Notes under the pieces: generated by a model
What the model was told of the DNA's origin: nothing
What the model saw: the letters and a program-made list of their open reading frames with translations, nothing else
The model's database searches: none
DNA from: Liquorilactobacillus ghanensis DSM 18630
GTDB lineage: Bacteria > Bacillota > Bacilli > Lactobacillales > Lactobacillaceae
Direction of reading: 5' to 3'
DNA: 64,000 nt
Assembly (NCBI RefSeq): GCF_001435235.1
Contig: NZ_AZGB01000018.1
Location: 236,829-300,828 of the forward strand
Part shown: piece by piece, positions 17,540 through 25,946 of the stretch
How the letters are laid out: each line of letters begins with the position of its first letter
How positions within the stretch are numbered: the stretch's first letter is position 1
Position numbers and translations under genes: made by a program

Positions 17540-18203
17540 ATGAAAAAATTCGTGGTTGATGAAATAAAACTTAATTATAGTGGAGTCACAAGGCAGCTTG
17601 AAGTTGATCCTCGAACTGTTAAAACAGCTTATCAACGAGCGTTGAGTGGAATAGTAAAGAGAAGAACAAGAAAAAGCAGGAAAAGTAAACTTGATGGTTT
17701 CAGAGATTTAATTAAAGTCAAATATCAAGCAGGATGTTCAGTCAGAGCTATTTTTAATTTCATTTGTGGAAAAGGATTTCAAGGAAAATATACAATTGTT
17801 AAAACCTACTGCAGACAATACAAGGAAAAAGAAATCAAGAAAGCTACAACACATATCGAGCGTACAATTGATCTTAGTCCCCAAGTTGATTGGAAAGAAA
17901 AAGTGCTAATGTATAACAAAAATAACGTGAAACATACATTCAGCATTTTTTCTATGTATTACCATATTCAAAAAGAAAATTTATTAAATTAATACTTGAT
18001 CAAAAACAAGATACCTTATTTGAATGTTTGATAGAGGCTTTTCACTTTATGAATGGTGTTCCGAAAGAAGACTGGCTTGATAACATGGCACTGTAGCTAA
18101 TCATCAAACAAGTACTTTTGAGCGTCATAATTTTATGCGTAGTTATAGCAATAACTGTAAATTTCACCTTTACTTTGAACAACATTTGATTATTTATCAC
18201 TAA
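17540..18203 (+). pseudogene. istA: IS21-family transposase IstA, truncated and frameshifted
   Basis: This is the decayed N-terminal half of an IS21 istA-like transposase. The intact first frame (17540-about 17945) has an HTH-like VTRQLEVDPRTVKTAYQRAL, then KYTIVKTYCRQYKEKE and LSPQVDWKEK, the last being the start of the catalytic domain. After a base lost or gained near a run of T at about 17945 the reading continues in another frame (FYVLPYSKRKFIKLILDQKQ, DTLFECLIEAFHF, VPKEDWLDNMA). A second one-base deletion at about 18092 shifts to TVANHQTSTFERHNFMRSY. It stops at 18203. The C-terminal part and the istB helper are missing, so it cannot transpose. Confidence 0.85.
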
Positions 18204-18205
18204 AA

Positions 18206-18922
18206 TTATTTTCTTATTTCAATTTTGAAGGAATTAATATCTCCTCTATATTTAGCTATAGAATATTCAATGGGTATCTCATTATCAATATGACCTACTG
18301 TGTGGAATAAAAAAATAGGATCATTCTTGGAAACATTTAGTAATTCTGAGACTGTTTCATCTGCTTTCATAATTTCAAGGGTTCTTTTTACATATCGAAC
18401 TTTTAACTTGTTTTTTTCCATTAAATCATATAATGACATGTTTTCTAGATCATAATTTATTAATTCAGGAAAAATTTTCTCTGGAATGAAGCTTTCTACT
18501 AATACAATTGGTTGCTCATTTGCATATCTTAAACGAATTAATTTATACACAAAATCACTTTGTTTAATTTTTAATTGAAGAGCTACATTTTTATCAGCTC
18601 GTGTTTCTTTAAAAAAAAGAACTTTGGTTTGCGGAACAAGCCCTTTAAAAGACATCTCTTTACTGTAACTTTCAATAATATGAGTAAAATCTTGTTCTAT
18701 CTTTTTTTGTCGTACTATTGTTCCACGTCTTTTCTTCCTCTCAAGATATCCTTTATTCACTAGTATTTGAATAGCTTGCCTTATTGTAGCTCTGCTAACT
18801 TTAAATTGCTTAGATAGGTCTATTTCTTTAGGAATTAATTCCCCAACTGAATATTGTTCATTTTGTATTTTTTTAAATATTTCTTCTAAAACATACTGAT
18901 ATTTAGGTTTATTAGATTTCAA
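18206..18922 (-). CDS. GntR-family (HutC/UTRA type) transcriptional regulator
   Basis: This regulator (238 aa) has an N-terminal winged helix (about 8-75: YSVGELIPKEIDLSKQFKVS and RATIRQAIQILVNKGYLERK in pieces) and a C-terminal UTRA effector domain (about 95-235) ending with the usual IPIEYSIAKYRGD. It starts at a TTG (18922). It lies 328 bases from the deoC-like gene on the same strand and may control it. A GntR-like palindrome, TATGT-N4-ACATA, occurs twice upstream of deoC. The gene is abutted by the IS21 remnant on its 3' side. Confidence 0.9.
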   Translation of the reverse strand: MKSNKPKYQYVLEEIFKKIQNEQYSVGELIPKEIDLSKQFKVSRATIRQAIQILVNKGYLERKKRRGTIVRQKKIEQDFTHIIESYSKEMSFKGLVPQTKVLFFKETRADKNVALQLKIKQSDFVYKLIRLRYANEQPIVLVESFIPEKIFPELINYDLENMSLYDLMEKNKLKVRYVKRTLEIMKADETVSELLNVSKNDPIFLFHTVGHIDNEIPIEYSIAKYRGDINSFKIEIRK

Positions 18923-19250
18923 CCCTATAAAATCCCCTTTTTCCCACGATTCAATAAACCAATAGGTCTGACTATATTTCTATTAACTAACAATAACTAA
19001 CTATAAGCACTAGGTACCAATCTTGTTGGCTTAAGAAATTATTTTCTTAGTACGATGTGTTGTGTTGTTTTACAGTTACGAGAACTCCCCCTGATTGAAC
19101 GGAATTTTAATCGAAAAGTGACTAGAAACAATATTAATTTAAAAACACCATGGACTATTTGGGTACATCAAAGACGGCTAAATTATCGCTAATAAGCTAA
19201 TTCTATGATTGTTGCACTTTTTGACAACTCAAAAAACATTTCTATATATT
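18923..19250. other. Intergenic region with one small unassigned open frame
   Basis: Between gntR and deoC, a plus-strand open frame at 19055-19192 (45 codons, starting MCCVVLQLRELPLIERNF and ending VHQRRLNYR) has no clear ribosome-binding site. It may be a leftover of a larger gene. I see no terminator or RNA gene here. Confidence 0.25.
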
Positions 19251-19970
19251 CTAATACTTTTTATCTATTTTTAAACGTTTTATATTGTCTTGTTTAAACT
19301 GGTTTTTAAATTTCTCTATTATTGAAACTCCTGCACTACAACCTATTCTATCTGCCCCAGCTTCTATCATTGAAATAAAATCTTTAGTTGATCTAATTCC
19401 TCCCGCTGCTTTAACTTTTACATCAACTCCTACTACATCCTTCATTAACTTTACATCGTGAACAATCGCTCCTCCTGATCCAAACCCAGTTGAAGTTTTA
19501 ATGAAATCAGGCTTAACTTGTTTAGCAATCTTAGACAATAATATTTTTTCATTATCAGTTAAATAACAATTTTCAAAAATTACCTTTGAAATAACATGCT
19601 TTTCATTGCATATAGAAACAATTTGTTGCATCTCATTCTTTATATAATTATAGTCTTTACATTTTAGTGCAGTAATATTTATAACATAATCAATTTCATC
19701 TGCTCCGTTACCTATAGCATCTCTTACATCAAATATCTTTGATTCAATAGTTGTTTGACCAAAAGGAAAACTAATTGCAGCTCCAACATGAATATCTGTA
19801 TCCTTTAATAATTCGTGACAAAATTTTGTTTGAAATTGATTAACTGCGACCATCTTAAAATGATATTTTTTTGCTTCATCGCATAAAGTTTCAATATCTT
19901 TAAATGTAGCATAAGGCTTTAAATTAGTATGATCGATAAACTTTGCTAATTGCTCTAATGAAAAATCCAT
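19251..19970 (-). CDS. deoC: Deoxyribose-phosphate aldolase family protein
   Basis: This class I aldolase (239 aa) would split 2-deoxyribose-5-phosphate to acetaldehyde and glyceraldehyde-3-phosphate. Seen residues are the DeoC start [12 protein letters not shown], the aspartate in [10 protein letters not shown], the Schiff-base lysine in [13 protein letters not shown], and the proton-relay lysine in [11 protein letters not shown]. The usual VCVNP block near residue 40 is changed to MVAVNQFQ, so the substrate may differ from the classical enzyme. No other deo genes are adjacent. AGGAGG lies nine bases before the ATG and is inside a large inverted repeat, so its translation may be controlled by that structure. 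Confidence 0.87.
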   Translation of the reverse strand: MDFSLEQLAKFIDHTNLKPYATFKDIETLCDEAKKYHFKMVAVNQFQTKFCHELLKDTDIHVGAAISFPFGQTTIESKIFDVRDAIGNGADEIDYVINITALKCKDYNYIKNEMQQIVSICNEKHVISKVIFENCYLTDNEKILLSKIAKQVKPDFIKTSTGFGSGGAIVHDVKLMKDVVGVDVKVKAAGGIRSTKDFISMIEAGADRIGCSAGVSIIEKFKNQFKQDNIKRLKIDKKY

Positions 19971-19972
19971 AA

Positions 19973-20028
19973 AACAGCACCTCCTATATTAAATATGTAA
20001 GTACATATTTAATATAGGAGGTGCTGTT
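19973..20028. repeat. 27-bp perfect inverted repeat holding two divergent ribosome-binding sites
   Basis: Positions 19973-19999 are the exact reverse complement of 20002-20028, with two bases (AG) at the centre. Each arm carries AGGAGGTGCTGTT at its outer end. On the minus strand this is the ribosome-binding site of deoC; on the plus strand it precedes a 27-codon ORF at 20033. The centre, TATGTAAGTACATA, resembles GntR-type operators. In RNA either strand would fold into a stem that hides the site. Confidence 0.9.
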
Positions 20029-20032
20029 CAAA

Positions 20033-20116
20033 ATGTCAACAATTACTAAGTTGCATTTCAAATATACTGTTAAAGAAACAAAATGGTCTGGATTTTTAAA
20101 TCAAATAAATATTTAA
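20033..20116 (+). CDS. Putative 27-aa peptide with strong ribosome-binding site
   Basis: A short open frame starts MSTITKLHFKYTVKETKW and ends with stop TAA at 20114-20116. Its ATG lies nine or ten bases after AGGAGG in the inverted repeat, the mirror image of the deoC start. I do not recognise the peptide; it is basic with few hydrophobic residues. It could be a leader peptide, or the repeat may have been made by a local inversion-duplication that copied only the deoC leader. Confidence 0.35.
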   Translation: MSTITKLHFKYTVKETKWSGFLNQINI

Positions 20117-20350
20117 AAAACATAATTTAATTATATGTACGAACATAATACAAGTAATAGAAAGTATGAAATAATTTGCACAAAAGTAAAAAATCTATTG
20201 AAAATGAATTATTAGCTTTTTTGGCTTTTCCATTCGCAATTCTCCCAACTATTTAAAACATTATAGAGTTACTTCCTAACTAAAAAGATTTAATTTTATA
20301 GAGAATAGACAAATCATTTTTACACAAATTTACTGACATTACCTGAATAG
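20117..20350. other. Intergenic, AT-rich, no gene seen
   Basis: Apart from the palindrome at 20134-20147 I see no coding frame or RNA gene in this AT-rich stretch. It probably holds the promoter of deoC (minus strand). Confidence 0.5.
20134..20147. promoter_or_regulatory. Second TATGT-N4-ACATA palindrome upstream of deoC
   Basis: TATGTACGAACATA repeats the half-sites found at the centre of the inverted repeat (19994-20007, TATGTAAGTACATA), 140 bp upstream. Two copies of one dyad before deoC, with a GntR gene downstream, make an operator pair plausible. Confidence 0.4.
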
Positions 20351-20386
20351 TAAAAAAACAGAATTAGAAGTAGGTTAACTTCTAAT
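20351..20386 (-). terminator. Terminator after the second GH3 gene
   Basis: On the minus strand ATTAGAAGT (20378-20386) pairs with ACTTCTAAT (20363-20371), and a run of seven T follows (20352-20358). It lies 33 bases after the GH3 stop. Confidence 0.8.
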
Positions 20387-20418
20387 CCCGTATAAACTTG
20401 TTTGTTCATCAATAAAAA

Positions 20419-22662
20419 TCAAAAAACATCCTTGGTAAATTTTTTGGTCCGCCAATCATGAATAATACCTGAATAATTCAAACCATATCCAAAATCATAG
20501 GTATTACCATCATTATCCGTAAATGGCACAAGATCAAATGGCGTATCTTCTTTCTGAGTCTCAACAGTTTTCATATCAGCTGGCATCTGAACAGGAAGTA
20601 ATCCTGATGGCTCAAATGTACCATCTAAGACGTCAAAGAGCGCACGATCACTTACCCCAAAGTCTAAGACAATAGCATCGGCATATGGTTCAATTTCCGA
20701 TAGAACAAAAGGATTTTGTGCTGTTACAGAAACAATCACTGGCTTTTTACCCATTTGCTGTTTCGTCTTGATCACTAAATCTAAATCACTTTCATTTAAT
20801 GTTGTTACGGTCTTATCCTTATAAGTACGGTTGCGTACCTTGCCAGGCCTTGCATCACCAGCTATAGACACTTTACGCGCATATTTTGCCTTATACGGTC
20901 GATACTGCAATGTAATTGGAACATATCCCGTCTCACCTGCATTAGCACGCTCAGGGTCATATCCATTATATTTTTTTAAATCCCGTTCTGGTGATTTAAT
21001 TTTAACCAACGCAACATCAGCATCATTAGGATCAGTAACAAGTTCAAAATGCTGCTTCGCAATTGTTAGATTGAAGGGTTCCTTAACATACCCTGCTATT
21101 GGGTCTAAATACCATCCATGAGTTGCAGGATATTGACGTTTGGGAATATAAACTTTGGTTTTTAAAGTCAATGGTAGAACACTATGATTTTTAAGCATCA
21201 CAATTGACTTCTTTTGTGCATCCAATCCAGCAGCAACAAAATCATGACGTCCGACAACGTTAGCAGCAATCTCTGGCTCTGTATATGGGTTCTCAAACAG
21301 GCCTAATTGAAACATATTTTTGAGAATTCGTTGGGCAGACAAACGGAAACGACGTTCAGCCCAAGGTTTACCCATCAATTTTCCCATTTCTTTGTATGCC
21401 CACAAAATTGGTTTAGGATCCTTATTACCGCCAAATTGATCAACGCCCGCCAGCAATAATTTTAAATGACGTTCACCGACTGTAAAACCATCCTCCACTC
21501 CCCAGCACTGATCACCAGATAGAACGTTTTCAATATCGGTCGGTTCCTCAGACGTAATACACCAATCTGTTCGAACAACACCATCATAATTATATTGATG
21601 TCGCAAAAGATCTGTGATTAAATAGTGACTGTATGCATTTCCAACATTTTCACTTTGTCCTGGAGCGAAATCCGTTGAAATTGAATAGTATGGCATGATT
21701 CCCGCAGTACGTTCTACGTCACGTTTCTTAGCATCAATTACTGATTCAAATGGCTTCAGTTGATACTGCTGATGACCACCAGGATATACACCATATTTTC
21801 CGTATCCAAAATGTGCATCTCGTCCTCCTTCAATTACACCGCCTCCAGGCCAATGCTTGGTCGTAGTGCTGATGCTTTCATTACCCCAATCATTTTTCTT
21901 ACGCGTAATCTGAAGTCCACATACTAATGCACTTGCAAGTGCGGAAGATAATTTTGCACTTTCACCAAAAGTCCCCTCTAAGCGCATCCAGCGGGGTTCA
22001 GTTGCCATGTCTACTTGTGGCCCAAGATACATAGAAATTCCCATCGCTCGATCCTCTATAGAAGCAATCTCACCGAATTGATGAAGTATTTCAGGATCAA
22101 ATGTAGCACCAAGCCCAATTGATTCTGGCCATTGAGAAGCTACTCCCCCACTGCCCTCATTAAATTCAGTATCTGAATTATAACCATGGCGTGGATCAGT
22201 TGCATTGACTACTGGTAATGACCAAGGCATCCCTTCAGACAAAGCTTGCACACGATTATTCCACTTTGCAGCAATTTCCGGTGACTCCACAGAAGTAACT
22301 AACGTGTGTTTTATTCGACTTTCCAAGAAATATTTTTTTTGCAAATCACTCAATGCATCTGGCGCGCTACCGCTTTCTTCATATACTTTACCATTATATT
22401 TAGACTTGCGATCCCCCACTGCGGGAATTGCTAAATGAGATGTAAACAACATCAAACCAGCAATGTCTTCAATACTCAACCGTTCCGCCAAGTCCTTAGC
22501 ACGTTCCAATGGAGTTAATCGCCAATCTTCAAAAGGTTTTAATATACCTGTACGGTCATTATCTTTAAAGTTCAAGCCGTCTTTTTGAATAATATTAAGA
22601 CTACTTTCAGAATCATACACTAGTTCTGGACCATCATTATTTGAAACTTTACATAATGTCAT
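20419..22662 (-). CDS. GH3 family glycoside hydrolase (beta-glucosidase-like)
   Basis: This second GH3 enzyme (747 aa) is only distantly like the first. The barrel domain has LPVVNATDPRHGYN, the KHWPGGGVIEGGRDAHFGYG substrate block and the catalytic aspartate in YDGVVRTDWCI (about 365). The second domain follows from about 480 (AQKKSIVMLKNHSVLPL), and the protein ends soon after YDFGYGLNYSG without a fibronectin domain. There is no signal peptide. The start has GGGGTGAAGG upstream. It follows a PTS EIIC gene by 22 bases, the same pairing as at 12454-15975. GH3 covers glucosidases, xylosidases and glucan hydrolases, so the substrate is open. Confidence 0.9.
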   Translation of the reverse strand: MTLCKVSNNDGPELVYDSESSLNIIQKDGLNFKDNDRTGILKPFEDWRLTPLERAKDLAERLSIEDIAGLMLFTSHLAIPAVGDRKSKYNGKVYEESGSAPDALSDLQKKYFLESRIKHTLVTSVESPEIAAKWNNRVQALSEGMPWSLPVVNATDPRHGYNSDTEFNEGSGGVASQWPESIGLGATFDPEILHQFGEIASIEDRAMGISMYLGPQVDMATEPRWMRLEGTFGESAKLSSALASALVCGLQITRKKNDWGNESISTTTKHWPGGGVIEGGRDAHFGYGKYGVYPGGHQQYQLKPFESVIDAKKRDVERTAGIMPYYSISTDFAPGQSENVGNAYSHYLITDLLRHQYNYDGVVRTDWCITSEEPTDIENVLSGDQCWGVEDGFTVGERHLKLLLAGVDQFGGNKDPKPILWAYKEMGKLMGKPWAERRFRLSAQRILKNMFQLGLFENPYTEPEIAANVVGRHDFVAAGLDAQKKSIVMLKNHSVLPLTLKTKVYIPKRQYPATHGWYLDPIAGYVKEPFNLTIAKQHFELVTDPNDADVALVKIKSPERDLKKYNGYDPERANAGETGYVPITLQYRPYKAKYARKVSIAGDARPGKVRNRTYKDKTVTTLNESDLDLVIKTKQQMGKKPVIVSVTAQNPFVLSEIEPYADAIVLDFGVSDRALFDVLDGTFEPSGLLPVQMPADMKTVETQKEDTPFDLVPFTDNDGNTYDFGYGLNYSGIIHDWRTKKFTKDVF

Positions 22663-22684
22663 TTATCCTTCACCCCTAAATTAT

Positions 22685-23980
22685 TTATTCCTTAACCTGT
22701 ACTTCTGTTTGCAATTCTTTGTTGTCCATAATTTTAACGAATGGCAAATATATAAAAATCAAAATAACAAAAATCAGAATCCGTAAAACCATTCCTTGCC
22801 ACCCATAAACGAAGAAGCTGATTACAAACTTTGGCATCGTCCATGGCATGCTCATCGCAACAGTTGCATGTAACGTTGTGATAAACCCGATTTTAACTGC
22901 AATCCAAGCAATAAAACCAGAAAATAATGTGCTAAAAACAAATGGAATTACTAAAATTGCATTGAACATAATAGGTAATCCAAAGACCACCGGTTCATTA
23001 ATACCAAAAAGATTAGGAATTAATGCAATCTTTGAAAATGAGCGATATCGTTTAGAACGGCCAAAGATTAATAACGCTGCTAATAAGCTAAGCGTACTAC
23101 CAGTTGCATCATTGTTAACAAAATCAAAAACAACGTAATTAGTAAGATACTGTAATGTTTCATGTGCCTGGCTTTGAGCAACCATACTTAACAACATCGA
23201 AGTTGAAATAGTCCCCATAACTGCTTGAATAGGAGCTGGATGTAGCCCAAACCAGAAAAATAGGTTGGCTAACATATATACCAGAATGAAAGCTGGGACA
23301 GAACCACCAACCGATCTAATAGGGGCAGCAACTACTTTATTAATAAAATCGAAAATATTTCCCCAACTGGTAAACTCAAAAGCTAATCGAATAAGAAAAT
23401 CTACCAAAAAAATCAAAATTCCTACCATTAATGGGGCAAAAGAATTAGCAATCATTGGTGGTACTGATTCTGGTAATTTTAGAGTCAATTTCTTTACATT
23501 GCTAAGTTTGACGTATAACAATGCCACAATGAGACCCATTATAATACCAACAAAAATACCCTGACTTCCGAGATAACTACCTGCAAATCCAGTAATTGCT
23601 TTTTTCCCCTCACCAATAGTTTGAGGGGCAACAATTAAGAAACTTGCTAGGGAGAACATACCTCCAATTTCAGGCTTTCCTCCTAATTCTTTCGTATAGC
23701 TGTATGCAACAGTAAAAGAAACAAACAATGCCAAGATATTCAATGTACCACCAGCAATTGCATTAAGTTGTGCCGCTACACCAATATTGGTCAGCCATGT
23801 TGTGAATGCCGGAACCGGGAAGTTTGCAATTATCATGAATAAAGACGCACCTAATGTTAATGGTAAAGTCATAATCATGCCGTTAGACAAGCTACGTAGT
23901 ACCTTGTTACTACCTAATTTTGCTGCAATTGGAGACAAAGTTTTTTCAAGGCCAGCTTGGAGCTTTTCACCAAATGTCAA
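22685..23980 (-). CDS. PTS lactose/cellobiose-family EIIC, without adjacent EIIA/EIIB
   Basis: This is a cellobiose-type EIIC membrane subunit (431 aa) with about ten hydrophobic segments and the active-site block FGINEPVVFGLPIMFNAILVIPF. I chose the TTG at 23980, seven bases after AGGAGG; the ATG at 23998 lies before this site and would leave the site inside the gene. It forms an operon with the second GH3 gene and is divergent from an RpiR regulator. No EIIA or EIIB gene is adjacent. The nearby segment LFFWFGLHPAPIQAVMG replaces the usual IHG with LHP, suggesting a different sugar from the 14713 paralogue. Confidence 0.92.
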   Translation of the reverse strand: MTFGEKLQAGLEKTLSPIAAKLGSNKVLRSLSNGMIMTLPLTLGASLFMIIANFPVPAFTTWLTNIGVAAQLNAIAGGTLNILALFVSFTVAYSYTKELGGKPEIGGMFSLASFLIVAPQTIGEGKKAITGFAGSYLGSQGIFVGIIMGLIVALLYVKLSNVKKLTLKLPESVPPMIANSFAPLMVGILIFLVDFLIRLAFEFTSWGNIFDFINKVVAAPIRSVGGSVPAFILVYMLANLFFWFGLHPAPIQAVMGTISTSMLLSMVAQSQAHETLQYLTNYVVFDFVNNDATGSTLSLLAALLIFGRSKRYRSFSKIALIPNLFGINEPVVFGLPIMFNAILVIPFVFSTLFSGFIAWIAVKIGFITTLHATVAMSMPWTMPKFVISFFVYGWQGMVLRILIFVILIFIYLPFVKIMDNKELQTEVQVKE

Positions 23981-24007
23981 TTTAATTCCTCCTTTCATTT
24001 GATAAAA

Positions 24008-24025
24008 CTAGTATAACGCTTACAT
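24008..24025. promoter_or_regulatory. Half-matching cre-like site before the EIIC-GH3 operon
   Basis: AGTATAACGCTTACAT has the right half of a CcpA site (CGCTTACAT) in full but a poor left half. It lies 30-45 bases upstream of the EIIC start. Candidate only. Confidence 0.25.
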
Positions 24026-24122
24026 AGCAATATGATTTTCAACTAACATACCGGTATTACAATTTGATAGCGCTATTTTCACATTCATGAAAATATGATA
24101 TTATTGAACTGAGGTGATTGCA

Positions 24123-24917
24123 ATGTCAGCGCATAACATGATTAAATACCTAAATCATCAGACAGAAGAGAATGTCCAAACCAAATTAATACATTTTATT
24201 TTTAATCATTATCATACTTTACAACATATGACGATCATTGAATTAGCTCAACGTTGTTACGTTTCAACAGCTTCAGTAAGCCGTTTTGCCCGTAATTTCG
24301 GTTATCATTCTTTTGATGATATGAAAAATAGCATCGCTACTGAAATGACGATTTCAGAACCATATGTAACTTATCGAATGACTAAGCAGAGTCTAAAGGA
24401 ACTTAGTTCTCATCCTGATGAATTCTATCGTCTTTTTGCTGATGGAATTATTACATCAATCAAAGACACTGTTAATACTCTTCCCTTTGAGGCTATTGAT
24501 ATGCTGTTACACCGCATTCTTCAGACAGATGATGTAATTCTATTTGGTTATGACATCATGATTGATGAGTTGCGAATATTCCAATCTACTTTGCTAAGTT
24601 GTGGTATTATTGTCCGTCTAGGGGAAACTCCTGATGTTCAGCTTGAACTAGCAAAACATCTGACATCACATTCAACTGCAATAGTATTCAGTTCCTTTGG
24701 AACATTCTTTGCTAAATTGCCAACAGTGTACAGCCATATTGTACAATCAAATGCACATTTAATTTTAGTCACACAAATGCCTGGTAGTAATATTTACACT
24801 GGAGTATTTGATGAAGTCCTTCCAATCTCTTCAAAAACTAATGTTGAAGCTGGCAGCTATCCAATGAACTTTTTACTTGATTATATGGCACGAAGAATAT
24901 TTGTTTTGCAACGCTAA
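24123..24917 (+). CDS. RpiR/MurR-family transcriptional regulator
   Basis: This regulator (264 aa) has the N-terminal RpiR helix-turn-helix (about 1-75, with TIIELAQRCYVSTASVSRFA and FGYHSFDDMK) and a C-terminal SIS sugar-phosphate-binding domain (about 120-255), where the usual Gly-Ser sugar-isomerase motifs are poorly kept (AIVFSSFGTF). The ATG at 24123 is six bases after GAGGTG; a GTG nine bases upstream overlaps that site. It is divergent from the EIIC-GH3 operon and probably represses it until a phosphorylated sugar binds. Confidence 0.9.
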   Translation: MSAHNMIKYLNHQTEENVQTKLIHFIFNHYHTLQHMTIIELAQRCYVSTASVSRFARNFGYHSFDDMKNSIATEMTISEPYVTYRMTKQSLKELSSHPDEFYRLFADGIITSIKDTVNTLPFEAIDMLLHRILQTDDVILFGYDIMIDELRIFQSTLLSCGIIVRLGETPDVQLELAKHLTSHSTAIVFSSFGTFFAKLPTVYSHIVQSNAHLILVTQMPGSNIYTGVFDEVLPISSKTNVEAGSYPMNFLLDYMARRIFVLQR

Positions 24918-24982
24918 TTAACTTATCCATAAATAGAATCTTATACCATCATCAATTAATAATTTCATAATTTATATATGTT

Positions 24983-25015
24983 AATGGCTTACATTTCTAA
25001 GCCATTTTATTTTTG
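24983..25015 (+). terminator. Terminator after the RpiR gene
   Basis: AATGGCTTA (24983-24991) pairs with TAAGCCATT (24998-25006) and is followed by TTATTTTT. Confidence 0.75.
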
Positions 25016-25078
25016 CAATTAAATTATCATAAATACTTACAAACCAACACAATAAAATGCTTTTACAAAAACATAAAA

Positions 25079-25116
25079 AGAATACGTTTACAAATATATC
25101 TAGCTAGTGATATACT
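25079..25116 (+). promoter_or_regulatory. Promoter with overlapping cre site for the EIIBAC-GH1 operon
   Basis: A -35 TTTACA (25087-25092) and -10 TATACT (25111-25116) are 18 bases apart. AGAATACGTTTACA (25079-25092) matches the CcpA consensus TGWAANCGNTNWCA at 12 of 14 positions and covers the -35, the expected geometry for glucose repression. Confidence 0.55.
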
Positions 25117-25172
25117 GTGCTTATCCGGTTGAAAGTCATTCGGATGAGTTTAAAAATAAGGAGATTGTTAAT

Positions 25173-25487
25173 ATGGCACATAAAATTATGTTAGTTTGCT
25201 CAGCAGGTATGTCAACAAGTATGTTGGTTCAGAAAATGCTCGCCGCTGCTAAATCTGAAGGAATCGAGGCAACGATCTTTGCCACATCTACAGCAGATGC
25301 CGCTAATAAAGCAGCTAGTGAAAATCCAGAAGTCTTATTGCTAGGACCACAAGTGCGATTTCTGGAGGAAAAATTTAAAAAAGAATTTTCTATCCCAGTT
25401 GCAGTAATCGACATGCAAGATTACGGTATGATGCGCGGAGATGCAGTATTGAAGTTTGCTTTGACATTAATTAAAAAAGAAGGTTAG
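25173..25487 (+). CDS. PTS lactose/cellobiose-family EIIB
   Basis: This is the EIIB subunit (104 aa) of a cellobiose-type PTS. The start MAHKIMLVCSAGMSTSMLV has the phospho-cysteine Cys10 in the family's P-loop-like C-S-A-G-M-S-T-S. The ATG at 25173 has AAGGAG upstream; the longer reading frame from 25107 covers the promoter and is not supported. EIIA follows two bases after the stop. As the only EIIB of this class in the window, it may also serve the two EIIC proteins paired with GH3 enzymes. Confidence 0.94.
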   Translation: MAHKIMLVCSAGMSTSMLVQKMLAAAKSEGIEATIFATSTADAANKAASENPEVLLLGPQVRFLEEKFKKEFSIPVAVIDMQDYGMMRGDAVLKFALTLIKKEG

Positions 25488-25489
25488 TC

Positions 25490-25816
25490 ATGAGTGATGA
25501 AGAGCAATTAGTCATAATGCAACTAATTATGGATGGAGGTAATGCTAAAAGTTCCTCTTTCGAAGCAATTCAAGCAGCTAAAAAAGGTGCTTTTGATCAG
25601 GCACAAGCCAAATTAAAAGAAGCAGATAGTTTTTTGGCCAAAGCGCACAATGCACAAACTGATTTATTAACAACAGAAGCACAAGGACAACATACTCAAG
25701 TATCCTTGTTGATGGTTCATGGTCAAGATCACGTGATGAATGCTATTACCTTCCGTGATTTAGCTGGAGAACTTGTTTCCGTATATCAACGTCTTGACAA
25801 CAATTCAGCAAAATAA
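25490..25816 (+). CDS. PTS lactose/cellobiose-family EIIA
   Basis: This is the EIIA subunit (108 aa), a three-helix protein that forms trimers and carries phosphate from HPr to EIIB. The active histidine is in the block QVSLLMVHGQDHVMNA (about 79-83), the counterpart of His78 of lactose EIIA. The acidic helix end EADSFLAKAHNAQTDLL is also conserved. It begins two bases after the EIIB stop. A hairpin at 25832-25854 (AAATTTGAA against TTCAAATTT) follows it before EIIC and could lower expression of the later genes. Confidence 0.94.
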   Translation: MSDEEQLVIMQLIMDGGNAKSSSFEAIQAAKKGAFDQAQAKLKEADSFLAKAHNAQTDLLTTEAQGQHTQVSLLMVHGQDHVMNAITFRDLAGELVSVYQRLDNNSAK

Positions 25817-25831
25817 AGAATCGGTGAAGTA

Positions 25832-25858
25832 AAATTTGAAATCCATTCAAATTTTTAA
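25832..25858 (+). other. Hairpin between EIIA and EIIC genes
   Basis: AAATTTGAA and TTCAAATTT pair around five bases, followed by TTAAAT. The weak A+T stem may be a partial terminator or a processing site that sets EIIBA above EIIC. Confidence 0.4.
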
Positions 25859-25946
25859 ATAATTATGAGATATTATTTCTTTAAAGTGCGCTAGTTGATT
25901 CACTGACCTGAAGAATGTTTTGAATTAACCGAAAAGAGGACTAACT

